Shown: positions 33,640 through 45,980 of the stretch, piece by piece
Layout: each line of letters begins with the position of its first letter
Numbering within the stretch: the first letter of the stretch is position 1
Assembly: GCA_947568835.1 (NCBI GenBank)
Contig: OX387604.1
Span: forward strand, 8,215,860 to 8,279,859
Direction: 5' to 3'
Origin: Protonemura montana
Lineage: Eukaryota > Arthropoda > Insecta > Plecoptera > Nemouridae
Length of the DNA stretch: 64,000 bases
Translations under genes and position numbers: made by a program
The notes under the pieces: model-generated
Told to the model about the DNA's origin: nothing
Databases searched by the model: none
Seen by the model: the letters and a program-made list of their open reading frames with translations, nothing else

Positions 33640-34039
33640 ATAGTTTTTTTTTTTTTTATTATCATGATTTTTATTACGTTCTGTTATTGGAGATTGTTTA
33701 AAAAACCAAAACTTTTAATACATTTTCAGTAACCATAAGAGGGTTCATACAAATAGCACTCTCCCAGATTTTCGCTATTTGATTTTGGATTTTCGCTCTT
33801 CGACGCATGGATACCCTAAATTCTCGTGACCCGGAATTCCGTGACCCTCTGCACGTGCTTCTTCCGCACAGGCCCTAAGTCCGACCAATTGAAAAAAAAA
33901 AAAAAATGTTAGAGCTGAAATCTTTAAATGCGAGAAAAAATATTGTAAACTAAACGAAATTCAGCGCAAGAGCAAGAGATACATAGAAACTAGAGATTGG
34001 TTGACGAAATAAGCAGCCAAATGACTAGCCTGTTAGTAA
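33640..34039. other. intergenic, homopolymer-rich
   Basis: T-run at about 33645-33658 and A-run at about 33892-33906. No gene seen. Confidence 0.6.
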
Positions 34040-34221
34040 AAGAGTCCTTATTTTTTATTTATTAAAACATATATTTTTTGGTTTGGTGAAGTGGTTCAGA
34101 GCCGTGGGTGAATGTTGAGGTGAGTACCAGAAGAGTCCTTATTTTTTATTTATTAAAACATATATTTTTTGGTTTGGTGAAGTGGTTCAGAGCCGTGGGT
34201 GAATGTTGAGGTGAGTACCAG
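34040..34221 (+). repeat. perfect 91-bp tandem duplication (two copies)
   Basis: Units 34040-34130 and 34131-34221 look identical. Each contains GGTTTGGTGAAGTGGTTCAG, which resembles a pol III box A. No clear box B is visible. Confidence 0.9.
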
Positions 34222-35729
34222 ACTTACTGTGTTGAGATTGACTTTTTAGGTCCTTTCTAGGACCACAAGTAAATCTCAACAGAGCAAGTCCGATGCTCAT
34301 CACAACATATATTTTTTTTCTATGATAATTAAAGTAATTTTTTTTAAATCAACTTCTTCCGACCTATAATGATTCAAATGGACTAGAACATGTTTCTAAA
34401 CGAAAAAATGTCGGCAGCCTTGCACGTATTCATTGCACTTGAAGACATTTCACACAATTTTCCGTTTAGATCGATACAATTTGGGTAACGCATAAAACAA
34501 GGAATATATACAAGGGTGCCAAACAAGATTTTATGGGGCATAAATGAATTTGAGATTCCATTAACTACGAAGGTTAGAACCAGAACCAAAATAGTCTTAT
34601 TTTCGACTGAATGAGACGAATGACTTCGGAAATAAGGCGATGTTACGACTTTCGCCATCGCAGTACGCCTTTCGCCACAGGATGAAGAGTATGATAACAC
34701 GATGAAAAAATATGCGTTTACTAAAAAGACATGCACAGCTTATGGACATAGATTACTACATTTGCACCTCGAAGGCCATCTTATATTTCATTATGTTAGT
34801 ATTATCAAACAGTTAATGCGTGTGCTGATATTTGGGAATGCAGTCACCATTGTTTAACATTAGTAACAACACCATAACAAATGATGAAGACAGACGTGGT
34901 CTGTTAATTGTTTTGTGAAAAGCACGTAATCATTTGTGTAATTCATGATGAGCCATTGCATGACGCATGCCTTTTCTATCGATTAGAAGAAGCATAACTC
35001 GTGGGGATACTGAACAAGCCAAACTAGAAGGGGTGGCTTATCCCCTGGTGTTGTGCACTGTAATAACCCTAACCCAAAACGACTATAGAATCCAAATTTC
35101 ATCGGGTAGAACACATTGAAATGTTCAACTCTTTTCATTTCACTTGTCATTTTATGACATATTTCTCAAATGTTCTCTTATCTTTATCAATTCAGTGCGT
35201 AAAGCACCGCTTGTAAGGGTCGAAATCTCGGCGCTTTCATATAAAGTGTCTATAAAAATGTTTAGGTACCAATATATTTTGTACCCACATATTCTTGTCA
35301 CAAAAGATGTCAACGCTTGCTTACACATTCTCTCCTTACTAATACAATTAGAATATAGATTTGAATTCATATAATTGTGTTTAAAATCTACGATTCCACG
35401 TGTGTAAGGACGAAAGAAAATGTCTCGCTTTCGCATAATACTTTGCAGTGTCAGAATTTCATAGTGTCACAAAGTTTGTTCACCATTCATCAATATTTCA
35501 TATACTGTCAGACGCCCGAAGGATCCTAGTTTTCACATATCTTATATACAGACCACATCTTTGTATATTTTGTCATATTGCCAAGAAGCTAGTTTTAAAA
35601 GAATGCGTAAGTGAGTTGTTTGGTGAAAATATTGTGTGGCCTACATGAATACAGTGTTTTTCTGAATGAATCGTCATAATTTTCCCGCGGCATCTTGCCT
35701 TTTTGTAAGTTGAATTTCAAAGAACCTTG

Positions 35730-36370
35730 AAGCGGAGATTTTCATTGAAGAGACCTAACCTGTTCGTTCATTGGACGGAACCCGATTGACGTCAATGGAA
35801 GTGCTATCTTTCTCACTCTATCTCTCTCTCTCTCTCTCCAGCCTGACCTTGTATTCAGATCTAGGGGTGCTTGAATTCCCTTCGTAACTAGGTCGGCACG
35901 TGTAGATTCCCAGTTTGACCTCGTTTCATATGTGAGCTCTCCCATTCGTCGAGAATCCATTGACGTCAGAGAAATGTGTTCTCTCTCTCTCTAGTTGATC
36001 TGACCTTGCATCCAAGGGTGGTTTTATTTCCCCTTCTGGGCATGCGCTCCCGAGGTTCTTCGGTAACCTTCGTTTTCATTCACGATATCCTTGAGCGCTG
36101 GTTGGCTGAATTTCCATTGACGTCAGTCGCTATTGCTATCTCTCTCTTTGACCTAACCCTTAGTTTCAGGGTGGTTGATCTCTGACGAGAACTGGTACTG
36201 CACGTGTCATTTCCCATCCCACTTACCCGGTTTTCATTCAGCCCTAGGAGTTTCCATTAACTAGCAGTGCTGCTTTCTCTCTCTTTGACCTGACCTTGTA
36301 TTGCAATGGGGTGGTTGAATTCCCATCTCCTGGTACACGTGTTCCCACTTGCCACCCCTATGACGTGTTA
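35730..36370 (+). repeat. diverged tandem array (about 140-175 bp units) with TGACGTCA palindromes
   Basis: Four diverged units. Three carry CATTGACGTCA-type words (TGACGTCA at 35787, 35961 and 36118); the fourth has CCATTAACTAG at about 36255. Each unit continues with a CT-rich run, a (T)TGACCTGACCTTG-type word, GGGTGGTT.AATT and often CACGTG. Confidence 0.75.
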
Positions 36371-38300
36371 GGTGTTCCAGGTCAACCCAAAGTTCGACCC
36401 GTGCTCATGAACCAACGGCAAGCTACCATTTTCATTCATCCGCGCCTCGTCATTGATGTTTCAGATGAATAACATTTCATTGAAGAAATTTACACGAAAT
36501 ACAGTCTCGATACTAGTGTCTTAACTCGAACACGGTTTGTCAAAACTAATTGAAAAGCATAAATATGTGATGCAGACATTTTCGCAGGTAATATTTTGTA
36601 GTTGGACCGATTCCATTTGATTTCGTAGCACTTTTCTAGGAGTATTGATACCGAGGATTTTCATATACGGGCACGAACCGGAATGTGCGAAAATAGTTGT
36701 TCATGATCGCATGATCGAATGGGTGGTAGGGGAGAACAGGAATGCATGAAACTGACATCCGGTCTCTAGCTGTTGAGTGGAACTTTTTCCTTGGATTGTG
36801 CTTGACTTGATATTTCCATGCTTGACTAATTGCAGTAATTGTTCTAAAACGCTGGGATTGATATTTGATGCAATGGTTGCAAGTGCTAACGGTCGCGAAG
36901 GACCCAATCCCTGAGTATTCGTTACCAGATCAGCAGTCAAAATCACATAATACTAAGTGAAGGGTGATCAACGACAGTGTTGATATGCAAATTTTCCATA
37001 AATTCCTGATGTGCTAAACTAAGTGATTGTACTTGTGAGATAGTTGAAGTAGCAAAACTGTTGGTGTCCCGAAAAAGAAATGATTGGCCACCACCTTAGT
37101 ACTTGGACGGTAGTTCTTGAAGAAAACAGGAATGACTCGCTTCTGATGCCATCCAAGTTAGGTACATCACCTTTCTTGCCCATCATAGAACTACCTACTA
37201 CTCAGTATATCTACCCAATACGTCAACTCACATGGTTTGCTTTTTCTACGAGTAAAATATAGACTCACGACATAGTAATTGATTGTCTCTGTGTCATATG
37301 ATTATTATAACAATATCAAAATAAAAATGCAAATAAATGTTACGGGGTTCTAGTAACGCAATTTTAATTTTGAGAAGAATTAATAAAACCAATACGGCTC
37401 TTTTTGTTTTAAATATTTATTCTTTTTTTTTGTTCTGTTCTGTTCTGTTTGTCTTGCATTTTTTGGAGCACTTGGTAGTGAAATATTTACATGCATATTA
37501 TGCAGGAAAAATCAAATACATTTACCATACAACAAATACAAAGCTAATAACAATAATGAGGTAAATTCTTAAATTCTAGTTTTTGGATTGTGACGGTAAA
37601 ATCTGCGAACAATAAAACATTTTCGCTACTCAGCCGTTGGTCAGGTGAGAGGGTACACAAGGCAGCGATTGGTAAATTAAAATGAGAAAGAAATTAAATT
37701 AAATTAAATTATGGAACAATGCATGTAACGTGTTGTTATCCTTACAGCGGCTAAGCCTGATATGTTGCTTTGCGATGCGTATTCGCTCACGCAAGAAGCG
37801 TTTTCAATAACGTATCACGCTGAGGCTGAGACTGAGGTTGAGGCTGAGGTTGAGGTTGAGGCTGAAGCAAAGCGTTACTGCTCCCGTCCCTCCAGAAGCT
37901 GTTTACCATAGCACATGACACTGAGGCTGTTTGCCTTTTTTATCTCCTTCAGATAGTGTTATAAATCATATCATTTTAAATAATCCTTGTGCAAACACAC
38001 AAGAAGCCGAATGTAAAAATATCATATGCCCAGACAAGACTTCCAAGTCTGGGAAACCTCGGTCGACTCAGTGTTGACTTTTTGAATTGCATTATTGGTC
38101 AGGACATTGGAAGTTCAGGACATTGAAGAATAAAAACATCGCGCTACCCTGTGACTCGCAAGTCATGTTCTTGAGTTCTTGAGGAGTTATTGGATAGTCT
38201 TCAAGCAGTCGCCACTACTCATATCGAATAGACATATCGCTGTCGCAGTTACCGATTAAGAAACTAACAGTACGTTAACTTGATGACTGATTATTTAACA
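36371..38300. other. intergenic with simple repeats
   Basis: It contains TGTTC repeats (about 37431-37450), AAATT repeats (about 37688-37711) and a GAGGTT/GAGGCT hexamer run (about 37820-37868). A minus-strand 81-codon ORF at 36701-36946 is unrecognised. Confidence 0.6.
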
Positions 38301-38321
38301 GCAGAAGCTATTGTGATACCA

Positions 38322-38372
38322 GCAATTGATTGATTGATTGGTTGATTGATTGCTTGATCGATCGATTGATAA
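38322..38372 (+). repeat. TTGA tetranucleotide microsatellite
   Basis: Repeated TTGATTGA with a GATC-rich patch. Confidence 0.9.
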
Positions 38373-39639
38373 TTTTATTTGCTATGTGCATCAGTTTTAC
38401 AATAAATTGTGCCAGATAGGAACCGTCAACAGAATTAAAAATCACATACAAATTGTTTATATACTTTATAGAAGTATACAAGTAAATACTAAATATACAA
38501 GTTGTAAACAATAGCAAGAATACATGTAAGATATTATTCAAGATGTCTCATGAAAACTATGTTGTTAGCATTATTAAAACGCCGAGTAAATATGTACGTA
38601 ATGCTACTTGGGCTAATTTCGATGAACTATGAAGCGACATGAAAGAAAGTTTTTATCCATGTCAAAGGTTGCGGGACCAAACAATCATGTAGTACTATCA
38701 TTCTTCTTGATGGTTTCAAATCATTTGAAGCTGGTTTTCGTATCAAATCGACAAATTAGCGCGATCCGCGCCGGGTGAAATAACTTCAATTGATGTGAGC
38801 TCGGCTGGTATCTTGTTTTAATTACATTTTTTACATAGAAGCTTTATTTGGGGCGATTCGTTAATCAACCAATACAGCTGCAAATTACAGCCCCTTCAGC
38901 GGAAAGCACTTGAAATATGTCATTGTCGGGTAATTATCTGAAAATTGTTTGGAAAAGCTAATCAGTTTATGTCCCATCCAGTATCAATTTGCGAAATAGC
39001 GATGTCTCTTGAAGGGTGTAAACTGTCGAGACTGAAGCTGTCATAGCTAAATAATGACTCACTCACTGGCTATAATAGTATCAATTCACAGTATTCAGAT
39101 GTTCTAGTAACTAAACCAGTAACTAGAAACTATAGTAACTAGCAAATAGTCGTAAGGAAGTGTATAGAGCAGAGGAGGCTGTGCTAGCTTGCGTTGACAT
39201 GAGATTAGGTCATATCCTGTCCCCGAGGTTGATTAGAATAGATCACTCTGAATTCAAGACGGGAGAGGCACCGTGCGGGGATCGCTTTACTGCACTGCTG
39301 CAATGCCTTATTAAAACGTGTCCAACGACTTTTGACAATGGAAAATCTAGCAAGTACTAGACGGTGTTATGTTCTTTACTGCTTGTGAGAGGATACTGGA
39401 TAGCCAGTCGTTTGGTATTATGGTCCATCATGGGCTTGGATCAGGCTCGGACTCACCCGGGGTGCCTGTGTGCGATCGCGCCCCAGGCCTTTTGATCATT
39501 CCGGACCCCTGCTGAACTTCGAATACGTGCTTTCTGTTTCTGGTAGTTTATGTCAATATAAAATATAGATTTGAAAACCTATCTCTTTGCTTGTGCTATT
39601 GCGAAAGAGCGTAACCATGCAGATACTCTGAAACTGAAT

Positions 39640-40135
39640 GGTTTGGCATATTGGAAGATCGGTTCTCTTGAAAACACTGAAGTTAAGCAACACTGCGCTG
39701 GGTTAGGTATTATGGCCCAATAGTAGTTTCAGCGCCGGTATTAATGCCGACTCTGATACTTCTACTGGGCCACAACACAGGTATTGGGCATGGGTAACCA
39801 TCATACAAATGACCAGTTCTGTTTCGGGTAGAGAGGTTTGAGGGATGGAAGTTAGTATCACTATATTTGACCTTGCTTTTCAACCTCTCGACATTATGGA
39901 TTTAGAGGAATCCTCTTGTTCGCGTTGTACCGTGCTTCGGCAGGGATGTTAAACCGGTTGTTCTCTTGGAGCTCTTCGACAGGAGTTGGCTACGCCTCTC
40001 TTCTAGGCTAGGTTAGGTACATCATCATCCTTATCATCATCATCCACTTATTCATCGTCGCCATTCAACCAGTACTACAGAGTCAGTTGCCAAAACAATG
40101 CTTCGTTAAACCCCTCCAATCAATTAATCAATCAA
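39640..40135 (+). mobile_element. 5S rRNA-derived SINE, copy B (interrupted)
   Basis: The 5S-like head has CACTGAAGTTAAGCAACACT, then after an insertion TTGGGCATGGGTAACCATC. The body shares GGTTTGAGGGATGGAAG, AACCTCTCGACATT, GAATCCTCTTGTTCG and TTCGGCAGGGATGTTAAACC with copy A or with common SINE bodies. The tail has ATC repeats and (CAAT)-like words. Confidence 0.75.
39713..39772. mobile_element. 60-bp near-palindromic hairpin inserted in SINE copy B
   Basis: The 30-bp arms (ends TGGCCCAATAGTAG and CTTCTACTGGGCCA) pair at about 23 of 30 positions. The SINE word AGGTATT is present on both sides (39705-39711 and 39779-39785), consistent with an insertion that duplicated 7 bp. Confidence 0.7.
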
Positions 40136-40267
40136 GTGTGTGCCATGAAGAAAAAATATCTCAGTATTAAGAACCAATGCACATTGACTATAAGCTGTCG
40201 CCGTGCTGAGTATGAGATTTTATAGAAAGCAATGTCTTGTTTTGGACTTGGAGTCTGTTTTGAAATA

Positions 40268-40297
<30 letters not shown>
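40268..40297 (+). repeat. poly-C tract
   Basis: A run of about 30 C. Confidence 0.95.
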
Positions 40298-40299
<2 letters not shown>

Positions 40300-41408
40300 T
40301 GTCTGCTCCATCTAAAGAACATCAAATACTTTGCGGGCCTCTATTCTGGCCCGCACCCCATGCCTTTTCGAGCCAGCCTGACCCTGATTTGGGTGACACG
40401 GTGATAAGGAAACCGGCGGAATCTCAAAAGTCATTTAGACCTCAAGTCTGAATTTTCGCAATCGTTCCAATCATCAGTTAAATTCGAGATTGTACGGAAC
40501 TGTATGGCATTTTGAATATCCGCTAAAAAGTTAGCTCCATAAAAGACGACACTGAGCCCGGAGACGAGTTAAAACTAATGAACACTTAGCTCGATGGATG
40601 GCACTAACTATTTTATGTTGCAATTGATGTAATTAACCGAACGTTTCAAAACTCTACGTACACGTGGAAGGGAGTGGTATGGTAGGGATCATGGATGCCT
40701 AGTGAAACACAGAGGGAAAGGGGGGGAGGAGTGGGGGGCTAGCAACGCACTTGGGGTAGGTCCGCCGGGTAACCATGGAAACATTGAGCAAGGTGCGTGG
40801 GTGTAGGGCTGTATTTCGGGGTTTGATTCACGCCCTCAACCCGCCTTTTCGCCCATGTGCCGCACGAAACGGTGAAAACCATACAAGCTAATAGCTAGGC
40901 CACTTGCGTGAGATATGCGAGACTTGTGTTGTGCGTTCGCGTGTGCGTGTGCGTGTGCGTGTGTGTGTGCATTGAATACACTCTCACATATAATCACTCA
41001 TACGCATTTCTGTGACTATGGAACTATTAAGTTAGAAAGACCAGCATGTAAAAAGGTATTTTTCAATAAAACATCCAAAAACGGTCGGTGTGGGACTTAA
41101 AAAAAACGGAATGATTGTTCGTTATCTATATGATATTCTTTGCCAAAAAAACTATTTTTCCATTCAGTTGGGAATTGAAGGCAAAATAACATGGAAGCTC
41201 TAAATTCTTACACTCTATTCACAGTACCCCACCCACCCATGACCCCATTGGTAATAGTGCAATATCAATTTCGTTCGTCTGAGAAAAAAACATGTATATT
41301 TTTCGAAATTCAATATCACATTCTGTCAACCATCTCTATTTTCACGACATTTGATTGAATTTTATTCCTTACAACCGTGCAGTCATACTAAAATAGTTCA
41401 CCATCTGT

Positions 41409-41590
41409 TCACTGCCTATTCACCGCCTGCGCTAATCACTGCCTGCGCTAATCACTGCATGCGCTTATCACTGCCTGCGCTAATCACTGTCTGTGCTAAT
41501 CACTGCCTGCGCTAATCACTGTCTGTGCTAATCACCACCTGCGCCAATAACTGCCTGCGCTAATCACTGCCTGCGCTAATCACCGCCTAT
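41409..41590 (+). repeat. 16-bp minisatellite
   Basis: About eleven units of the type CACTGCCTGCGCTAAT with point variants such as CTGTCTGTGCTAAT. Confidence 0.9.
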
Positions 41591-42212
41591 TTTACGCATA
41601 TAATCACTGCGATAAGAAATAAGACACCCACAGGATAAGTTGATATCGGATGTGATCTGCTAAGCCTAGGCTGATATTGCTTTCTGAGTTTTTCGTCTTA
41701 CGTCAGTGATGCATCACGGCGATTCACCTGAGTTACTTTGTTTTGGTACCTGTTTTTGGTGCAGAAGAGCGTAGCATTGTCTTGGCGGTCAAAGAAAATT
41801 CCAACAGTTTATTCGAAGACTTCTTGAATACCATTTCAATATTTTACTGTTCAAATGTTCTTACAAAGTTCTGTAAAATCTTTGTTGTTGTGTGCAACTT
41901 CTGTAGCAGCTAGCCAGGCAAATCGCAAATCGTGCGATTTTAACATTTTATTGTTTTTTTTTCTTATCAGTGTATTTGCTAAAAATTTTACGAAGTGTAC
42001 TTATAATTTCAAAATAAACCAAGGCCCATTCCATCAAGATAGCGTCTTTGGCAGTCATATTCTATCAAATTCTGCGTAACACTGACATTTCAATTACAAT
42101 ATGGTACCTACCTAGACCTACTACCTAATTAGATCTTAGTATTTAACGGTGGCATGACCATATGCATCTTGAAGTTATAAGGGTTGTGAATGCTAGCAAT
42201 CATCCATGCCGT

Positions 42213-42264
42213 CCACCGGATTTCCGCAAGAGAGAGGAAGTCCTGTTAAAAGGCCGGAAGTGGT
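42213..42264 (+). promoter_or_regulatory. cluster of ETS-type GGAA/T motifs
   Basis: ACCGGATTTCC, AGGAAGTCC and CCGGAAGTGG lie within about 50 bp. The last is a full ETS consensus. Sprouty genes are induced through RTK/ETS, so this could be a distal element, but it lies 15.8 kb from the start codon and is inferred only. Confidence 0.3.
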
Positions 42265-44213
42265 GTTCACAACTACAACGCTTCCTGTCTGGGGAAATAG
42301 GTAAAAGAATGGTTTAGAGGAGGGGTAGGCAGGGGAGGGGTATATAGTATGTGATATTGCCGGTACTTGCTTCTAAAGTTCTCTAACATAGTTTACTCCC
42401 ACTAGCCACGCCAAGGAATGCGTTTATTGACAATCATCATATAACTCAAGATACAAAATACTTGGCGTTACAAATATATATATTTATTGAAGTCGATATG
42501 CGTAGAGAAAAGTCAAAGAGCTCATTCAAGGAATATGCATTGCCACTAGTTTGAAAATTTTCTTACCCCATTTGTGCGTTCAGCGGTGCATGGTCTGTTC
42601 CCAGTTATAGCGATTCTGGTAATGACTGATGAATAGGTTGGGCAGGGGATGGGTACCGCTGGCAGCTTGATTGCGGTATTAGCTCTCAATTCATTGCCAA
42701 ACTAGCAACTTCAACTTTTGTCTTACTCTCATGTCCACACCTCATCATCCCGCGATCAGATTCCCGATTGACGCTCTTTAGTCTGTACGATCACATGACG
42801 AGATCTTAGGAGCATGTGAGTGCAGATCAGTGAATCTAACAGAGGATTCCCACCCAGATGATTCTGGGTAGGACAGGACTATCTCTCTTTTGGGTTTTGG
42901 CTTTTCACTCGAAGATTAGTCTTCGAGGGTTATCGCTTTCATTGTGCGAGCAAGACTTTAGTGTAATACATACACGATACAAAACACAGAATGTCACATG
43001 GGTCAAGCGGATGGATGGAAAAACCGCTATGACTAAACGTGTAGAAAAACTTATTGTGGAGGTGCCGTACTCGTATGATGGCTGTTTAAATGCAGTGCAC
43101 TTTTTCTATGCACCCACATGAATTATTAGCAAAGGTAATAGCTGGTGTTTTCAGCTTGTCGGGGTCTGCTGTCCTGACTGTCTTTATTCTATGCTCCATA
43201 TAGGGCGGAGTCTCGTCGAACATTCGCCGGCAAGGATACCTCAGAGGCTTCAGCAGCCATGAATGAACTGTAATTGTGATGTGCTGAGGTTGGGCGAGGG
43301 GCGAGGGGCCGCTCGCTTGGCAGCCACACGCATGCGTCCGAACTCTCCCCGCTCCGCTCTGGACCCGGTCGCTCGCAGACTACATGTAATGCCACTGCCA
43401 GTCCATCTTTCGAACTGTAGTGGGTCGAGCCTGCAGTCAAGAGATACTCTCAACTTTAGTTCGTGGATGAGATGTTTTGCACAAGTGCATAAACTCATTG
43501 ATAGGTCGTGTACAACAGATGTAGTCGCTCGCGCGATCTATCGTGACATTGTTCTTGAATTCATCTACGCGTTTATCTAGCAAGTATTTCTATTGATCTT
43601 GCGTGTTTTGTGATGTGCTGATCGTTTCGTATCGTGCTCGTTACTTGTCAATGTGATATTGATGACAATATTTCATCTGTTGGTACTTTTGGATATTATG
43701 CCATTAAAGGATTCTAATGCTTCCGCTGAGCCACGATGGCCGCTGTCTGCAGGTAACATTGAACACCGATTTGTTGTAAACACTCGTGCAGTGAAGACGA
43801 CCTAAGCAGTGGATAGTGCGTACAGGCCCGGCGTTTTGGGCATACCTAACGACGAAGATTATTTCACACAGAGTTCATTTCACTATGTGGGTTATTTATA
43901 TACTTTAATGGGCTGCACCGAGAAGCAAGTTCAAGAGACAAGCGGCTAATGAGTATTATTACCATTTGAAACTGTTATGATATCTAAAGCGATTAGCCCT
44001 GGAAGAAGTGCACGTAAGGTACCGCAAACACATAGTACCTACCTATCCTGTGAAGTCACAATTCTTTTGAGATAAATCTGTATATTTTTTAGTGCGGAAT
44101 AGAATCTTATAAACTTTTCGGTGCTTGTGACGGCCAGGAAAGTTTTGGTTTCATGCCACATTTTATTTTGGTGATAGAAAAAGGATAGTCGTCATTTTTA
44201 AGTAAACATCTCC

Positions 44214-44415
44214 ATGATCGTGAATGGTCTCAACTTGTTTGCCTACGAATTGGACGAAGACGAAAACGACCTGGTCCAAGCGTGTGTCCATCGTCAGTGC
44301 TTGTCAACCGTGAACACCCCGACCCAAACCCTACAACACATGGTCGGTACCGGCCCATGCAGTCAACTCTATCCGGCGAAGTGGCCCCTCTTCTCCTATC
44401 AACGTATCATTGACG
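44214..44415 (+). CDS. candidate orphan first coding exon (unrecognised)
   Basis: ATG at 44214, 67 codons with C/G-ending codons unlike the AT-rich surroundings, ending IID at a GTGAGT donor in phase 1. It contains LFAYELDEDENDLVQACVHR. No family is recognised. It could pair in phase with 51394-51752, or be chance or non-coding RNA. Confidence 0.25.
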
Positions 44416-45689
44416 GTGAGTTTTGTCTCTTTCACTAATACCTACTCTAATTTGTATGCAAGTCAAAGCGCAAGAAATGTCTCGTTATCACATGCGTAGA
44501 ATGTGCTAGTACGAAATTCATTCAACATTGATTAGTTACTTAAACTAGCCATCGGTTTTTGTCAATGAAAATGGCGGTATTTAGGTCACATGTTTTGTGA
44601 AAGTCGACCAAGATTCATTCATTTATTCATTAGCTCCCTACTATGTCTAAGCTGGTTGTGACGTTGAACTCGCGTAAGGCTTGCAAGCGTCCGGTATGTT
44701 CAAGCAGTCATCTGCTTGCTTGACTCGAGACTGCTGGCAATGCAGAAAAATAAAAGCTACGCCTAGCTTGAAGCGCGCGCTAATAATTTCGAGCGCGAAT
44801 GTCAAATTTGGCACGTATGGTGCTCGACACTACCGGTACATCGGTAGGTCGAGCACACTCCTTGAAAGAGTCTGGGTTGCTGTGTTCAGCCCCTCGGTCT
44901 AAACTTGTATTGCGCGGGAAGTTGTCTGGGGGAAAACGCACCTGATCTCACTTCTTTTTCTCCTCGAGTTCAATACTGAAAACCAATTCAAATTACCAGT
45001 CCGTGTTAGCTGAGAAAGATATTTGTCAAATAACTCTAGGGGTCAATTATACGGTTTGTAAACGCCAGGTGTAGTAGTCTACTATAAAATATTCCAGATG
45101 TCAGCGAATTTACATGTGTTTAGGCGTGCGATTTAAAAACTACAGTCAAGAATAACGACCTCCATCTATTCTCAATATTTAGATCAACCTGACTCCAGAT
45201 TCAACAAATGCACTTAAGAACCTGATCTTAACAATAATGCTAATAATTTTAGTATTCTTTATTAATTTGTTTCATATTTTACAATCATAACTAAGCATTA
45301 CATTTTTTTGTGGATTTACCACAAAACCCTTAAGCCTCGTCTGTGATGACAAGTAAATTACAAAACAAGATTGCTTTGCTACTATACTTCATGCTTTGTC
45401 TATATTTCTTTAGAAAAGCAGACATTCTCTTAATGTAATAATATTAACAATAAAAAAATAACAATAGTGGTAAAAACACTGAAAAACGCACTATGTCAGT
45501 GACATAGATGTTACCATCGCTAAAATCAGAAGAGAAGAGATTAAAGTAAAACAGGATCAATATGTTTGGATCCATTAGTATCGAGATTGTCCATGTGCCA
45601 AGGAACAACATGAAGTGAAGCTTTCATCTCCCAAGGCCCGAGCATGCTTGTGTTGGGCGGCAAGGCAAGGCACGCACTCGACGCCCGCT

Positions 45690-45980
45690 GCCGCCGCCGC
45701 CGCCGCCGTCCAGGCCGGCATCACTATCGCAATTTTACATCATATATCACAGTCACACGTTCACTCTCGTATCACTGGCACTGTCACTGGCCTGGTACTG
45801 TCATTGTTCTGATATTGATACTAGTTCTAGTACTGACGTTAGTACTGAAATTGCCCTTAAACGTATTCTGTCGTTGTCCTGACTTAGACGTTGGAACTAG
45901 AACTGGTACCTGCAATGGAACCGGCTCTGGTACTGGAACACCGGGAGTGGTACGGCCATTGTTCTTACTGTAACTGGCAC
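45690..45980 (+). repeat. CCG run and TACTGG-type degenerate repeat
   Basis: CCGCCG repeats at about 45690-45707 are followed by about 250 bp dominated by diverged (G)GTACTG and CACTGG words. Confidence 0.65.
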
